Assembly (NCBI GenBank): GCA_947034885.2
Contig: OX344753.2
Span: forward strand, 22,320,001 to 22,384,000
Reading direction: 5' to 3'
Origin: Thuidium tamariscinum
Taxonomy: Eukaryota > Streptophyta > Bryopsida > Hypnales > Thuidiaceae
Length of the DNA: 64,000 nt
The position numbers and the translations under genes were made by a program. The notes below the pieces were generated by a model. It was given only the letters and a program-made list of their open reading frames with translations, did no database searches and was not told where the DNA came from. Positions 1 through 15,100 of the stretch are shown here, piece by piece. Numbering within the stretch: the stretch's first letter is position 1; every line of letters begins with the position of its first letter.

Positions 1-812
1 AATGTCCTCCATTTGTTTTGGGAATTCTTGCTCGTTTCTGGGTCAAATCATACAAACCATAGCTCATTGGAAAGCCATGAATTCCACCCTTCTGACAAGC
101 TGTTACCCATTTCCTGAAACTCATTACTGACTTCAGTGCATCCCAAAGACTGTGGCTTCGCAATAAGCTAACTTATAAGTTAACCTAACTTTGCTTGCAA
201 CTCGCATGCAAATCTCTACCGCAGTCGGAGCAATTGATAACTTAGTCTCGAGAACTTGAGAAGCTCCCGGATCCGGCGTGGTTCCACGTCGCGCTTCACG
301 AGAATAAACCCTCTCGAGCACAACGAATCTTAGGGTTTTAGGGGCAGCACGCCTGGGAAGTTTTGATGTGAAAAAAAGTACACAGGGTTTGCAGATCCGT
401 AACGAAAAAGGAGTTTGAAAAGGTCCTCCTTGCGTGCTCCTTCAATCGTGGCACGTTGATTGCAGGGGATCGACGACGGAGGATTCGGGAGCCCGCCTTT
501 CTCAATCTCTTCAGCGCCCGTCAGTCTTTCCTTCATTCATTGTTGGGTAGTTTTGGTTTGGTTTTACATTATTTTGCCGGCCTGCATTGGTGGTGGAGAC
601 TGCATCGCCCTCGCTTCTCGGGCTTATCACGAAAGATTCGTGTCCAGCCTACCCGCCATCGCCACGCCTGCGTCGTCAGTTGGCAGCTCTCCGTCGTTTA
701 GAAACGGCTCGGCCGTTGTTAGTTCGCGCTCGGCAGTTGCAGCAGCAAGTCGGAGCTTTTTTCTCCCGTGTGTGATTGGTTAGGGTTTAAGCAACAGAAT
801 ACCCTGAGAGCC
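1..812 (+). promoter_or_regulatory. Upstream region and 5' UTR of the plastid malate dehydrogenase gene
   Basis: This stretch precedes the malate dehydrogenase start codon and holds no convincing coding exon. Open frames on both strands show no recognisable domain. A telo-box-like motif (TAGGGTTT) occurs at 331-338 and again at 781-788, the second only 25 bp before the ATG; this motif is common near the start of plant housekeeping genes. G+C is clearly higher from about 440 onward than in the spacers, fitting a transcribed leader. No TATA box was assigned and the transcription start is unknown. Confidence 0.5.
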
Positions 813-3721
<2,909 letters not shown>

Positions 3722-5447
3722 GAGTGTTATACCCTCACTATCAGCTTCCTTTGTATGACAAAGGGGACTCCAATTTTTGGTCCGAAGAGTAGAGTATATG
3801 ATTTTTTTGATTTGGTCTGAAAAGCGAGGGTACCCTAGTGGAGTGTGTGAAGACGTTGGGCGGTACTTTAGGGTAATAAAAGCCGATTCTGTCGGCACAC
3901 ACTAATGTTATTCCTTCACTCTTTACCCTGGCTGAAATTAATTTCACGTCAATGAAATTATACAGTTTACCATTACTCCTATCGTTTACTCTCTGTATGC
4001 CACTACTTTTCTATGTCTAGAAACCGTTCCAAGTAACATGCGTGTTTTAATACCGACTTTCACACATTATTAGACCATCTTTTGCCGATTATTATAGGCC
4101 TTGTTGTTTGATTTACTATTGCATGCGATGGGGTTCAGCTTGTGGTGTATACGTATCACTACATTAATCATAAAATTTAGTGGTAACCTACACTAATTGA
4201 TTCTGGAATGCTATTAGTTCTTACTTTTGATGAATATTTTATACTCTTGATAAAGATTTTATACTGTAGTAGTTCGGAAATATGTTCATGAATAGTAAAG
4301 TACTCATAGCATTTTAAAACCATTTTAAAATCAATTAGAGTGCTAACGATAAATTTTATTGTTAGTATACAACTTGTTGTAATATGCATTCATTACATGT
4401 TTCACGACACATAATATTCTATCTTGAGAATAATTCTCCTACTAAAAATGGGGCCGTAATCATGTTAGCATTTTTGATGTGATGTGGATATAACATTAGA
4501 TACATTTAGAAGTTTAAGTTTAAGGTTTCTTCACATTTGGTGTTATAAAGCAAGGAAAGGAATTAGCAAAGGATATTTTGTAAAGTAGTATTTTCACATG
4601 TATTACAAGGGCCCCGCAATTGGGTACCCCAAAAATGAAGATTTACAAAAGTTAGGCCTTAGAGCTAAGGGCACAATGGACAATTTATAGTAGCACTTTC
4701 ATTACACAATTGTCAAGGGTTATAGCATCTATTCTTGGCTTGCCTTTAAAGAATCCATTTGGCTTTGCTATTCTTTCCAAAGTTTGTTGAATCTAACAAG
4801 AGACTCTTTAGTGCATAATTTGTGTCTACTACATTGCATGCTCAATACCATCAATGCTTGCATTTTGTATTTTTCCTATCCTTATTCTAGCCATTGTTAA
4901 ATTGCATGAATATATTGCATTTTCAGTGTATAAGATTGCCGCCTAGCTTGAAGTTGACATGGACCCTCCCTACTATAACTCCCCTATTGTAAGGTAATAA
5001 CACCTAAAATCAACCAAATAAGAAATTTTAAATGGTTCTCATTGTTATATTGAAAAACTTTTTATAGAATCTTGTTGGTAGTCAAAAGGGGATTCCTAAT
5101 ACTTTTAGAATGCAATTTTTGGACATAATATGAATAAACTATGAACATTCAAGTATTGAAAATAGGTATTTCTAAAATCGCCCCTAGACTCTCATGAATA
5201 GTGGGAGTATATTTTAAACAAGAATTTGTAAACTCTGATTTAATATAGGGGGGTGAAATTAGTATAGTTACCTTAGTGATTTTTAAGACACCACTGATAA
5301 CCTTCAATAGTGACCATGAAGGTATGATTCTTCTTGCACTTACTTACCTTGTTAGCTTCTGAACTTTGAATGGATTCAAATACTTTGCAAAAATTGCAAA
5401 TATGGCAATAATTTAGAAGAAGTTGAGCTTCTATTATAACTTTGTTG
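3722..5447. other. AT-rich spacer, 3' flank of malate dehydrogenase
   Basis: The first ~180 bp are probably the malate dehydrogenase 3' UTR. Beyond about 3950 the sequence becomes strongly AT-rich with stops in all frames. No gene or clear repeat boundary was recognised. Confidence 0.5.
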
Positions 5448-5498
5448 GAGCTCATTGTCATTGTCATTGTAATAGACTGTCACAATGACAATGAGTTC
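5448..5498. repeat. Short inverted repeat (hairpin)
   Basis: CTCATTGTCATTGT (5451-5464) is exactly complementary to ACAATGACAATGAG (5482-5495). The stem is 14 bp with a 17-nt loop and can extend three more pairs outward, one of them G-U. It may be the core of a small MITE, but no outer ends were found. Confidence 0.6.
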
Positions 5499-6886
5499 AA
5501 AGAAATGATTGCATTTTACAAAATATAGTTCTATATAATCCCCCCCTACTTGTATTTTTCAAGATGTAGGATGACTACAATTGATATGGGATATATGACA
5601 CTACCATATCTATATTTGTCTCTTGAGTAGGTACATACATACTTCTTCCATATTACGTATCCAATATTTGTATCCATATCATGTATCCTAAATCCATATT
5701 ATATTCCTTATCTTATATCCAATGACGAAAATCTAACGATTCACATCAACAACTTCAATTTTTTTCAAAGATTAATGGTGTGAGGGGGGGAAATTTAATT
5801 TTCACTACAAATCGACGGTTCTCAATTTTTTACAAAGCAAAAGTGGGGAGTTTAATACAAAACACATCGATTGTTTCTTTTTAGTACATGGTTGCACATA
5901 TTGATTCTATGAGAGTTTGGAAAGCAATTATCTTCATGGACATTCTTCTTGATTTACACTCCACAAGCCACCTTTGCTTTTAGTCTTATACAATTTCTAC
6001 ACTTAATTTCAATCGGTCTTACAACACAATGTGCCCAAATTTGGACCCCTATTCAAAGCACTAGAAGCCATTTAAGGATTGGAGTCACAATGATTGAAAT
6101 AATAGAGAAGGCAAATGTATATAAGCAAAACATTCCTAAACTCATAGACAAGTTAGAAAGATGGAAGTCAATAGGAAAGGAGAGTAGCAAGTGAAGAGAA
6201 ATGACAACAAAGACAACATCTGTTTGACATATCACTAATTCTAACTATGGAAGGTCTTGAAGTTAGTTTCAAGGTTGACTTAGATTTGCACAATTCTAAC
6301 TCAAACACATTAGTTTGTTGATGGCCACATTGAATGGCTTGTGTGTTTTCAATCTTTTTATATGAAGTTTTGCACTATTTTAGATTACAAATTAGCAAGC
6401 ATTAGAAGAAAAATAAAGCCTCAAATGGGCCGTTTCGGCCTTGTTCCCTGTGTTGGGAATATAATAGAGAAATATTTATAAATTTAAAAAAAAATTAGCT
6501 TTGAAAGGCCAAGCAGGAGGCCCGCCTTGGAAGGCCAAGTGGCCCACTTTGAAAGGCAGGCCCGCCTTTATAGGTCGGCAAGCCTGCCTTCAAGGCAAGC
6601 GGCCTGCGTGCACAGGTCGACTATTTTTTTTGTTTTAAGAAAAAATTAAAATCTAATTTAAAAAATAAATTGTGACGAAGCAGAGTCCCGGCCACCTCAG
6701 CTGCTTGTGTGTACTAGCATATTTTCAGTTCAATGAAGCTTCCAAGTTTGAGAACACAAAGATAACTCACAGCCCTTTTGAAGCCTCATTTATCTTCTAA
6801 TGGAATTCATTATTTGATCTCACTCAAAATAATTAAAACTTGTTGTATCTTGTCAAGTTGTTTGTTTAGTACTAAGTACCAAATTT
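5499..6886. other. AT-rich spacer with a GC-rich patch
   Basis: Between 5580 and 5720 there are diverged TATCCATATC/TATTTG units resembling those at 42.77-42.96 kb. At about 6425-6620 a GC-rich island carries alternating GGCC, AAGGC and GCCCGCC units in both orientations, unlike the surrounding AT-rich DNA. Short open frames around 5949-6235 have no recognisable domain. Confidence 0.4.
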
Positions 6887-7935
6887 CACTAGAAAGAAAA
6901 TGAGTTTGCCACAATTGGCTAAAATGTGACTAAGTGTCCTATATGATTGTCTTGTGAGTTTAAACCTCTCTTTACTTGCACCAAATCTAAAGTCATTGTT
7001 TTATGCCATTTTAAAAAATCATTACAAGATTGTTTTAATCACAAAGCAATCTTGGAATGAAGTGTAGGATTACAAGAATTGTGGTAGAATGATTGTGAGC
7101 TACTCTTCATTCATTATTCATCACAATTGCCAATGTGGATAAGTTTGCGCTTTGTGGAATCCATTGTGTTAATATGTAGTTGCAAAAAGCGACTAAGAAA
7201 CAACTAGGATGCAACTACAACTATAAAATGACAAATAATTGTTTCTTAGTCATATACTAGTTACATCCTAGTCGCATTCTAGTTGCATTTTAGTCACAAT
7301 CTAGTTGCATCCTAGTTGTTTTTTAGTCACATCAGTTTAATAATTTCCTAGTCACATCCTAGTTGCATTATAGTTGTTTCCTAGTTGTTTTTGAAGTCAT
7401 TTCTTCATCTTACTATGTCAATTGTTCCATATCAATTGTCAAGAATAAGCTACCATTAGGTTGAACATATAAGACATGTAAGTTGTTTTACTTTTATGTA
7501 ATAAATAATCTCAATAGAATTTTAAGACTTCTACAATCTATAGACAACTACATTTTGTAGATTAGAGTGTCAAAATCTACAAATCTATATGTCACAAATG
7601 AGTCACAAGCAAGTTGTAGATGAATTGAAGGAACGAATGAGTTGCAAACAAGTTATACATTAGTCATAAACAAGTTGCAAACAAGTTGCAAAATTCATCG
7701 ATTGAGTTGTAGTGGCAAATACAACATAAGCAACCATGTCAAATAAGCTTGTCAATGAAGTTTGAAGTTAGCTATGAGATGAGAAATGACCCCATTTTGC
7801 CTTACAACTACAATTTGACATGCAACTTGTCCACAACAATTGGGTGTTTCTAGATTATTACCAATTGCAAATGTTTGTTGCAATTTGAAAACCAATTGTT
7901 GTTGAAGTTGCAAAACCCCTTATTTTCTTCTAGAG
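6887..7935 (-). mobile_element. Non-autonomous EnSpm/CACTA-like element, copy 1
   Basis: The left end is CACTAGAAAGAAAA (6887). The right end, TTTTCTTCTAG (7923-7933), is its inverted partner with a damaged outer base. The canonical plant CACTA terminus is CACTACAAGAAAA, so the ends differ by one or two bases. Inside are two fields of short repeats, CTAGTTGCATC-type at about 7190-7400 and CAAACAAGTTGCAAA-type at about 7600-7700, resembling CACTA subterminal repeats. There is no transposase frame. The left ~100 bp match, inverted, the right end of the copy ending at 49919, and the right end matches that of the copy at 40371-41456. Strand is relative to the copy at 48.8-49.9 kb. Confidence 0.65.
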
Positions 7936-8731
7936 TTTTTTTTAAAGTTGAAAGCAAACTTTCACATTGGTAGAGCATAATAAATTCAACAATATTGTAA
8001 ACATGTGTCAAGTGGCTTTGGCACAATTGAATGGAAAAAAAATACAAAACCACACTTGAATAAAACTTGAGTACTTTATAGAAGAGTATATGAATTGATA
8101 TCAATTGTTGAAATCAACATTCTTCCAAACATTTTTTTAATCCTTAAATGCTTGAGCATCCACATTTGGAACGATCTCAATACTAGGAAACTATACAACT
8201 TGCACCCTAGAACATAGTAGGTCAAACAATTGTCTAATTTTTATCATCTATAGAGAGTCACACATCCACAATTTCAACTAGAAATAATAAACTTCATCGA
8301 TATATTGTTGAATCTCATATTTTTTAAATGATTTTGGCGATTTCATCCACTATTTTTTATTGTTTATTTCCTAATGTAATGGAAAAGAGCCAATCCAAAA
8401 ATCAAGTAACATTTTGGAAATATTTTGCTAACAAAAGTTTCATTAGTTGGCTCATATAGAATTGAGGCAAAGTACATTGTCTACACTTTGACATTGAGTG
8501 ACTTGTGGTGAAGGATTCATTATATCAATTGAATGAAGAAAACATACCATACATAGGCAATTATTGAAATGCTTTTTTTTTCAATGTTGAATGATTTTAA
8601 CAACATAAAAATTATATTTTATTTCTTGTTGATGAATCTATTTTGATGTATTGAATCTATTTCTTATTGATGTATCTATTGTTACCATGTCTTTTCTTAA
8701 TTGTTTTGTCTTCTCAACTTACTTATGATCA
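7936..8731. other. AT-rich spacer, nothing recognised
   Basis: Very AT-rich sequence with homopolymer runs and no coding or repeat boundary that could be supported. Confidence 0.4.
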
Positions 8732-9663
8732 TTAACCCCTAAATGCCAAAATTGCATTTTTGGCAACATAGCAATTTTAGATAGCCTACAATGAATGAAG
8801 TTCTTTTTTAAAAAAAAAATTTTCACACAACATATTTCCAAGGAATTCCTTTAAGGCCCAACATTTTTCATAAGTTTTGACTACATAGTTAAAAAGTTAT
8901 TGTATGATACGCATTTTTCATTATTTGGTGGACAATCCGGGTGGCAAAAAAAACTTCTTCAAAAAAACTTTTTTAAGAATTAAAATTTGAAATTGGATTT
9001 TTAAATTTATATCTAAGTGAAAAGCTTTGAAATCATTCTATTTGAACAATGAGGTAAAAGTATTTCTAAGGGATTTAGTTTTGGGTAGTTTGTAGATAGT
9101 TCTAGAATTTCTATACTACAAAAAATTTGAAAATCTTTATTTTATTCAATTTTCAATATTTTTGGAAATTTTTTAAGAAAAACTTTAGGTGTAGGTTATT
9201 TATTACAACATTATAACCATTGGGATTGGAGTTTTTCAATTCGACAAATAAATGGTTTACAATTAATATTTTGAATCATTTTCTATTTCTTTCTACTTAC
9301 TATTTTTCTCCTATATGTTGCACAATTCCAAATGATTTGAAATTTTTCAAACATGTAGCCAACTTGACTTGAAGAATAAATATAAAGAGTAACCACCAAT
9401 TTGAACTTTTCTTTATACAAATGTGACCTTGTGCAATACAGCCACCTAGTTTCTCACAAGGATAAAAAAAATGATTTTTGTCAATTCAAACGATAATATC
9501 TTGCAATTTGCATGGTGGAAAAATCTGAAATTTTTTCTACATTTTTTCAAACTAGCATGCTACAAGATCCTACAGCTACATGTATTAAAAAATGTTTTAT
9601 TTCTAAAATGACAATTTTGGAGCATTTTTGGTAAAAACATAGTCCTAACCATTTAGGGGTTAA
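8732..9663 (-). mobile_element. ~930-bp TTAA-flanked element (piggyBac-like ends), copy A
   Basis: Begins TTAACCCCTAAATG and ends CATTTAGGGGTTAA, a 14-bp perfect inverted terminal pair bounded by TTAA on both sides. It lies in the opposite orientation to the copies at 22087, 37072 and 38354. Read in reverse, its ends share the same interior blocks, including CTATGTTGCCAAAAA near one end and CCAAAAATGCTCCAAAA near the other. No long open frame is present, so it is non-autonomous or decayed. Confidence 0.7.
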
Positions 9664-11348
9664 ATAAATGTTTTAGAGTTTTAAACTTGAAAATGTCACT
9701 CTTTACAATTTTTGATATAATTTTAAAATATTTCAAAAAATATACTTGAATTATGTTTCAATCTAACTTGCATATAGGATATTTGGTAGTCAAACAAAGG
9801 GTGAAGTGGAATCAATGGCTCACCTCTTTCTTAGAATTTTTAATCCTCACTCTTCTCTATAATTCATATACAAACCTCTCTAGTCTATAGTAACTACTCC
9901 AATCCCAAATCATGCTATTCAACTCACTAAACTCATTATAGAGTAACTGCTCCCCTACAAACCATGTTGAAACTAAACTTGGAAAATATACCTCGTCATT
10001 CAAACTACAAACTTCCAGGGATGGATTTCCAAACCTCTACTAGTCATTGTAAGTGGTACCAAAAGAACCACAACTATTTCATCTCTTAAAATTTTTTCAA
10101 GAAAAATTAAAACTATCTATAAAAATAGCTATGAAACAAACCTTTTATAATAGCATTAATATAGCCATCAAATATTCTAATTACATATTTATACATAAAT
10201 GCATATTAGAAGACAACCAAGCATTCCTACAAATCTTCAACATCCTTTTACTTCACAACAAAATTATCAAATCCTTCACCAACATTTATTATTTATTACT
10301 AAAAAACAATCATGTCTTTGCATCACTCCATCTCAATTTACTTATACTTCCTTGCACCCTCTTTCTCCCTCCTATCTAACTATTTCCTTCATGATCTAAC
10401 ACAAATCCTCATATCTTATACAATCCCTAAAGAGTGTGACTTCTGCAATTGCTATAGCCAAAATTTAAATTTTTTTATTAAATAAAAATTTAATTCATAA
10501 AAACTTTGAAATTCAATAACTTTTAACATCATTCTCTTCATAGAGAGCTTTCCAATGATATCATAAAACTATGAAAGTGATTGGAAGATGCATAAACCAA
10601 AAAATCTTGCCATAACAAACAAATATAATAAAATAGCAACAAACAACCTCATTTAAGGTATAGATGAATAAAGGGGGTTGTACTTTCAAAATGGGCCAAA
10701 ACTACCAAGAACTTGAGCAATTTATTTGTTTGTTTTTTCTTGAGATTAGATATAGTGTAGTTGTAGAATCATGTAGTTCACATTGACCATAAGCACTTCA
10801 AAAAAATTCAAATTAGTTGATTGCACAATTTAGTAGATATTTAAGTTTAAAGTTTTATTTGGGTTAATGGAAAAATAGGACAACACACTTTAAAGAAGCT
10901 TATCTTAGTGAGAATATTTTGAAATGATGACCTTTTTGTACTCAAGGAAAGACAAGAGAGTTGAAATCTTCCATCTAAAATTTCACAACATTTTGGTTAT
11001 TTTTCAATTTTGGATAGAGCTTGCAATATATAGTAGTCATTGTGTTTGTAAGAAAAACTAGAATGCTTACATTTGCCTTCTCTTTCACCTCTTTGAATTT
11101 GCTATTTTTGAAGTGGGCAACAATTGCATTCGGTTGGCTAACTTTTCAATCCGTGCCCAAGCTACAACATTTAATTTAAAGAAATTCTTCAAGTTAGAAT
11201 TTAACTCGAAATCTAATGAAATAACCACCATTGAATTCATAACCCAATCTATTTCCTATCTAAAATTTTATTGGAAAAATCCTTAAAATTTGAAAACGGG
11301 AAGCCGAGAAGAAAGAGGCAACAACCAAAAAATGGTCACTTGGGTCAT
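9664..11348. other. AT-rich spacer, nothing recognised
   Basis: The 108-aa open frame at 10053-10379 is low-complexity, rich in Leu, Ile and Asn, and matches nothing recognised. No repeat ends were identified. Confidence 0.4.
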
Positions 11349-11769
11349 TTAGGTGGAGCCACCCATTGCCAACTAGGGATCCCTCTCCAATGTATAGATT
11401 GCATTTATTGCTGGTAAGGTTGGAACATATTTCCAACTAGAGCTTGGAATGTGTGTTTTTTCTTTTTCAAGTTTGGGACTAATTAATTCATAGCACATGT
11501 CCCAAACTAGTGAGCAAGAAAGTAGGAAGTAATGACCAGAAAAAGAGTTCTTCAATGAAAGAGTCTACAGATTGGCAATAGGTTCATAACACTTTTTGCC
11601 TTTCAAAATTCATAATAATTTCAATTCATGCAATAAAAAAACAAAAGCCACTTTTTGCTATCCCCATCATTTCTATCATTGCACCTCCAAAAATATTTGC
11701 TTTGCCTTGTACTACACCACATCACGTCTAGAATATGGGTGGTCCCGGTTATGGGTGGTTCTACCTTAG
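11349..11769 (+). mobile_element. MITE-like element (~420 bp) just upstream of the thioesterase gene
   Basis: The left end, about AGGTGGAGCCACCCAT (11351), is an imperfect inverted match to the right end ATGGGTGGTTCTACCTTAG (about 11751-11769). The same body, including TGCCTTTCAAAATTCATA and AAAATATTTGCTT, recurs at 20430-21632, which defines it as a repeat family. It has no coding capacity. Its right end lies about 400 bp from the thioesterase ATG, so it may sit in that gene's promoter. Confidence 0.6.
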
Positions 11770-12171
11770 GGAACGTAGGAACAAGAATTGGGGGACTGGG
11801 AACATCGTCTCTCTCGCTACAGTATCTCATCGGCCGACCAAGTGACTGAAGTGACATTCACGCCTGATCGAAACTCGGCACGTCCAGCTCGCCAATTCTA
11901 AGTCGAAAATGCGAAGACTGGCCCTATTTCTCGGTGCTCATGCAATTTCTTCTGCCTCGGATTCATGCATCGCCGAGATTGCTTTCATCACAGGCAGCAT
12001 AGTCAAATTCCGCACTCGATTTACGGATTTGTGCGTCTGCGCCTTTGAAGGTCGGTACCGGCGGATGTTTTTGCAGAGGATATTGAAGCGTGTCGGTGTC
12101 CATTCGGAAGTGAGGTCCACCAGCTGTTTTGAAGGAACCGCATTGGATTGAAACAAGTGTTTAGGGCGGCC
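11770..12171 (+). promoter_or_regulatory. Promoter and 5' UTR region of the thioesterase gene
   Basis: G+C content rises abruptly after the MITE end. The region runs without a recognised exon to the ATG at 12172. No TATA box or defined element could be supported, and the transcription start is not known. Confidence 0.45.
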
Positions 12172-15100
12172 ATGGGAGCTACTGTGATAGACTGCGTGGA
12201 GCGGAACCCTACGCTGCTGCGATTTGGGCTTGCGGCTTCTGTAGTGCTGCTTCTGCCCGCGCTCTTTCTTGCCTCCGAGCTCGAGAAGCCATTGCCATTC
12301 ATTGTACTGCACGGTGAGTTTAGGCCTGAATTATTTAAGATCCTGCTGCCTGTCTCTTCTTGATTAATTTCATATGGGAAGTGACTTTTACTTTTAGGTC
12401 GTCTACTTTTGATTGTTGCGTGGATAAATTGATCTGTCGTCGGGATTGGTTATGCGCTTGGGGATTCTTGTGTGAACGTCTATTAATTTGGGGATGCTTG
12501 ACCGCGTTGTTTCTCATATGCTCAATTGCCTGCAATCTGAAGCGTTTCGGCTTGTTTTCCCGGTTGTTGTAAGAATAGTGGAATTATTTTGTGTATTGGT
12601 TGATATCTCTTGCAAATCACGGAGTTGATGAAGTAATTTAATATGTTTGATTACCCATTGAGACAATCTGCCTTTAATGTGCAACTCGTTTCCGACACAC
12701 TAGTATTTAGTGTGCATTAGTGCCTTAAGTGAATGGCGGTGACGCCATTTAGGGATCGTGTTTTTCTAATCTTTTCATAAAACGAAATCAAAGAGGTCGT
12801 GTGCTATCCTTGTTTTGCGTCAATATCTTTTATCTTTCTGACTCGATTTGGATGTTTCGAGACCTAAGTTAATAGTTTTATCAATAATTCTGTGAAAGGT
12901 CTATGGATTTGAATCGGTTGATCGGGAGCTGAAGATACGATTGATGTGTTTGAACAGGCATTGGAGACGAATGCAAGAACCAAGGGCTGTACGAGTTCAC
13001 CCAAATCCTCATCAATATGTCTGGAGCCGTAGGGTTCTGCATGTAAGTACTCGTGGTCGTACATATTGTCGATGGCATACATAGCACTGTGCTTGGCCGT
13101 GGTTCCAAACGCAGAGATATCCTTGAATCTGTGAAAGTGGCAAGCATGATAACCTTCTGCCCAGTGGTGTGTGGAAAATTTATCTACGGTGAAGCATATC
13201 ACGTAGGCATGATCTTGTAACTGAAGCTTTATTGATGGCAATGCTACATTTTATAGAACGAGTGTAGGGCATAACGAGCAGGGAATAGAGTCATGCATGC
13301 TTTTTATCGTGTCCAGTCGGAGCTACTTACAAGAAGTTTGGGTTCGTGAGCAGGCTCTTGTAATTCTTTTGTTGAACCAGTAGGCGATTAATAGTGCAGA
13401 CTAACACAGTCAATGTAATTTCCGCCTCTTCTGATACGTTTCCTTCGCAGAGAGATAGGAAATGGAGCAGGTGACTCGTTTTTTATGCGACTTGACAAGC
13501 AGGTGAATAGCTTTTAAACCTGTGTATGCATTATATTTATATCTGCGGGGTGACCAAAGTTCCACTTTTCTTCGGGACTCGTGAATAATTGGAAGGCTCT
13601 GGTACTGATTGTTAGCTTTCGGGGTGGGGGCCAGGCCGACCTTGTGTGCAAGCAGGTATGCGCAAAATTGACTTTCTCCGTCGAGTTATATGTGGCGCAT
13701 TCGTGCAAACGTGGCGTTTGAAATCTTGCATCTCTGTACAGGATTTGCTTCTCGTGGTCTTTGAATGCGATTACCTCAGTATGCAAGTGGGAAATCAGAT
13801 GATCGAATCATTGAACGTGCTCCTATTCTACTCTGAGGTGGCTTTATTTTGTTCCTTTGGGTAGGTGAAAAAGATCCCAGAGCTGAAAGACGGTTACAAC
13901 ATGGTTGGTTTATCACAGGTGATGATTGAAGATTGTGAAAATTGTGCACGTGACCTTCCAATGCTTGATTTGTAGTAGCATAAAGTTTTCAACATCTTTT
14001 AGTAACTATCAATAAAATGCGTGCAGGGAAATGTGGTTGCCCGAGCTGTGATTGAATTTTGTGACGATGGACCACCTGTAAGCTTATAATTTTCTCTTGA
14101 AAATCTCTCATATATTTCTTTGCCGTGTATCTTGTGCCCTTTCATTTTCTGGCTGTGCACGCCTTTCATCCTTACCAAAACTACATGTAAGTAGTTATGC
14201 TTAAATTGGTTCAATATATCTAATTGTAAAATATTTTAAATCTGAACTAGCTATATTGAAAGCTCTTCCTGCAGTTCCTACTTTTGTAGAAACTATGTAC
14301 ACGATAGTACTTGACCACTTCTAGAGGCAGTCAGTTAGATTTCTGAACAAGTTGCATGCATCTGTTTGGAAGCTCCATTAGGCTCTACTAATTTCACTCT
14401 CCTAATGTGCACAGGTCAATAACTTTGTATCCTTGGGAGGACCCCATGCAGGAACAGCCTCAGTGCCTGGGTGTTCGGTACGTTGCAAACACTAAGTAGT
14501 TTGAGTGCAGTGCTTGATGCGCAAGTTTTAATCTCGTGATTAGTCGAGGTTATAGTAGTGATAGTGTTTTTACATACCCTTAGTAATCATTCTTACCATG
14601 CTTACCAATCTAAGAAGCGACCGGGGTTGGGAATGTACAGCTCACGTCTGTCTGTAAATTGTTCGACTCACTGATACGACTTGGTGTATACTCACCATTT
14701 GTACAGGTTCGAAAATCTCCACTTTTATTCTCATGAATCTTTTGACCTGAGTTCGTTTCGTTTCATGTACATTCCAGTTTCTAAAGGCTCAGTTAATGAG
14801 GTAGAGAGTCTAAAGACTTTCAGTGTTGTGAATTGAAAAGAGTAGTTCTGAGCTCATGCTATGCCTGCAGAACCATCTTGCTCCAAGCGGCTACGTAAAA
14901 ATTCCAAATGTAAGCAACAGCACTTAATGCTTTTCCTGTTGAGATTGACTCTCCCGCAACTGTTACTATTACGTCTGCTGTGATGTACATGCTCTAGCAG
15001 GCTTAGTTTGATCCAAGTCGTTTTGTTCGAATGACAGGCGAACTTCTTAAGTCTGATGTGCAAACTCCGTTGCTTAAGCTGTGGTGTGATTTAGCTGCTA

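Noticed and set aside
768-812. In-frame upstream ATG of the malate dehydrogenase
   Set aside because: The 15 extra residues ([10 protein letters not shown]...) do not look like a transit-peptide start, and the ATG at 813 has the better context.
7190-7700. CRISPR-like spaced short repeats
   Set aside because: Repeats vary in length and spacing, lie inside a transposon with CACTA ends, and the genome is eukaryotic.
10053-10379. 108-codon low-complexity frame
   Set aside because: AT-driven composition, no domain, and no splice-compatible neighbours.
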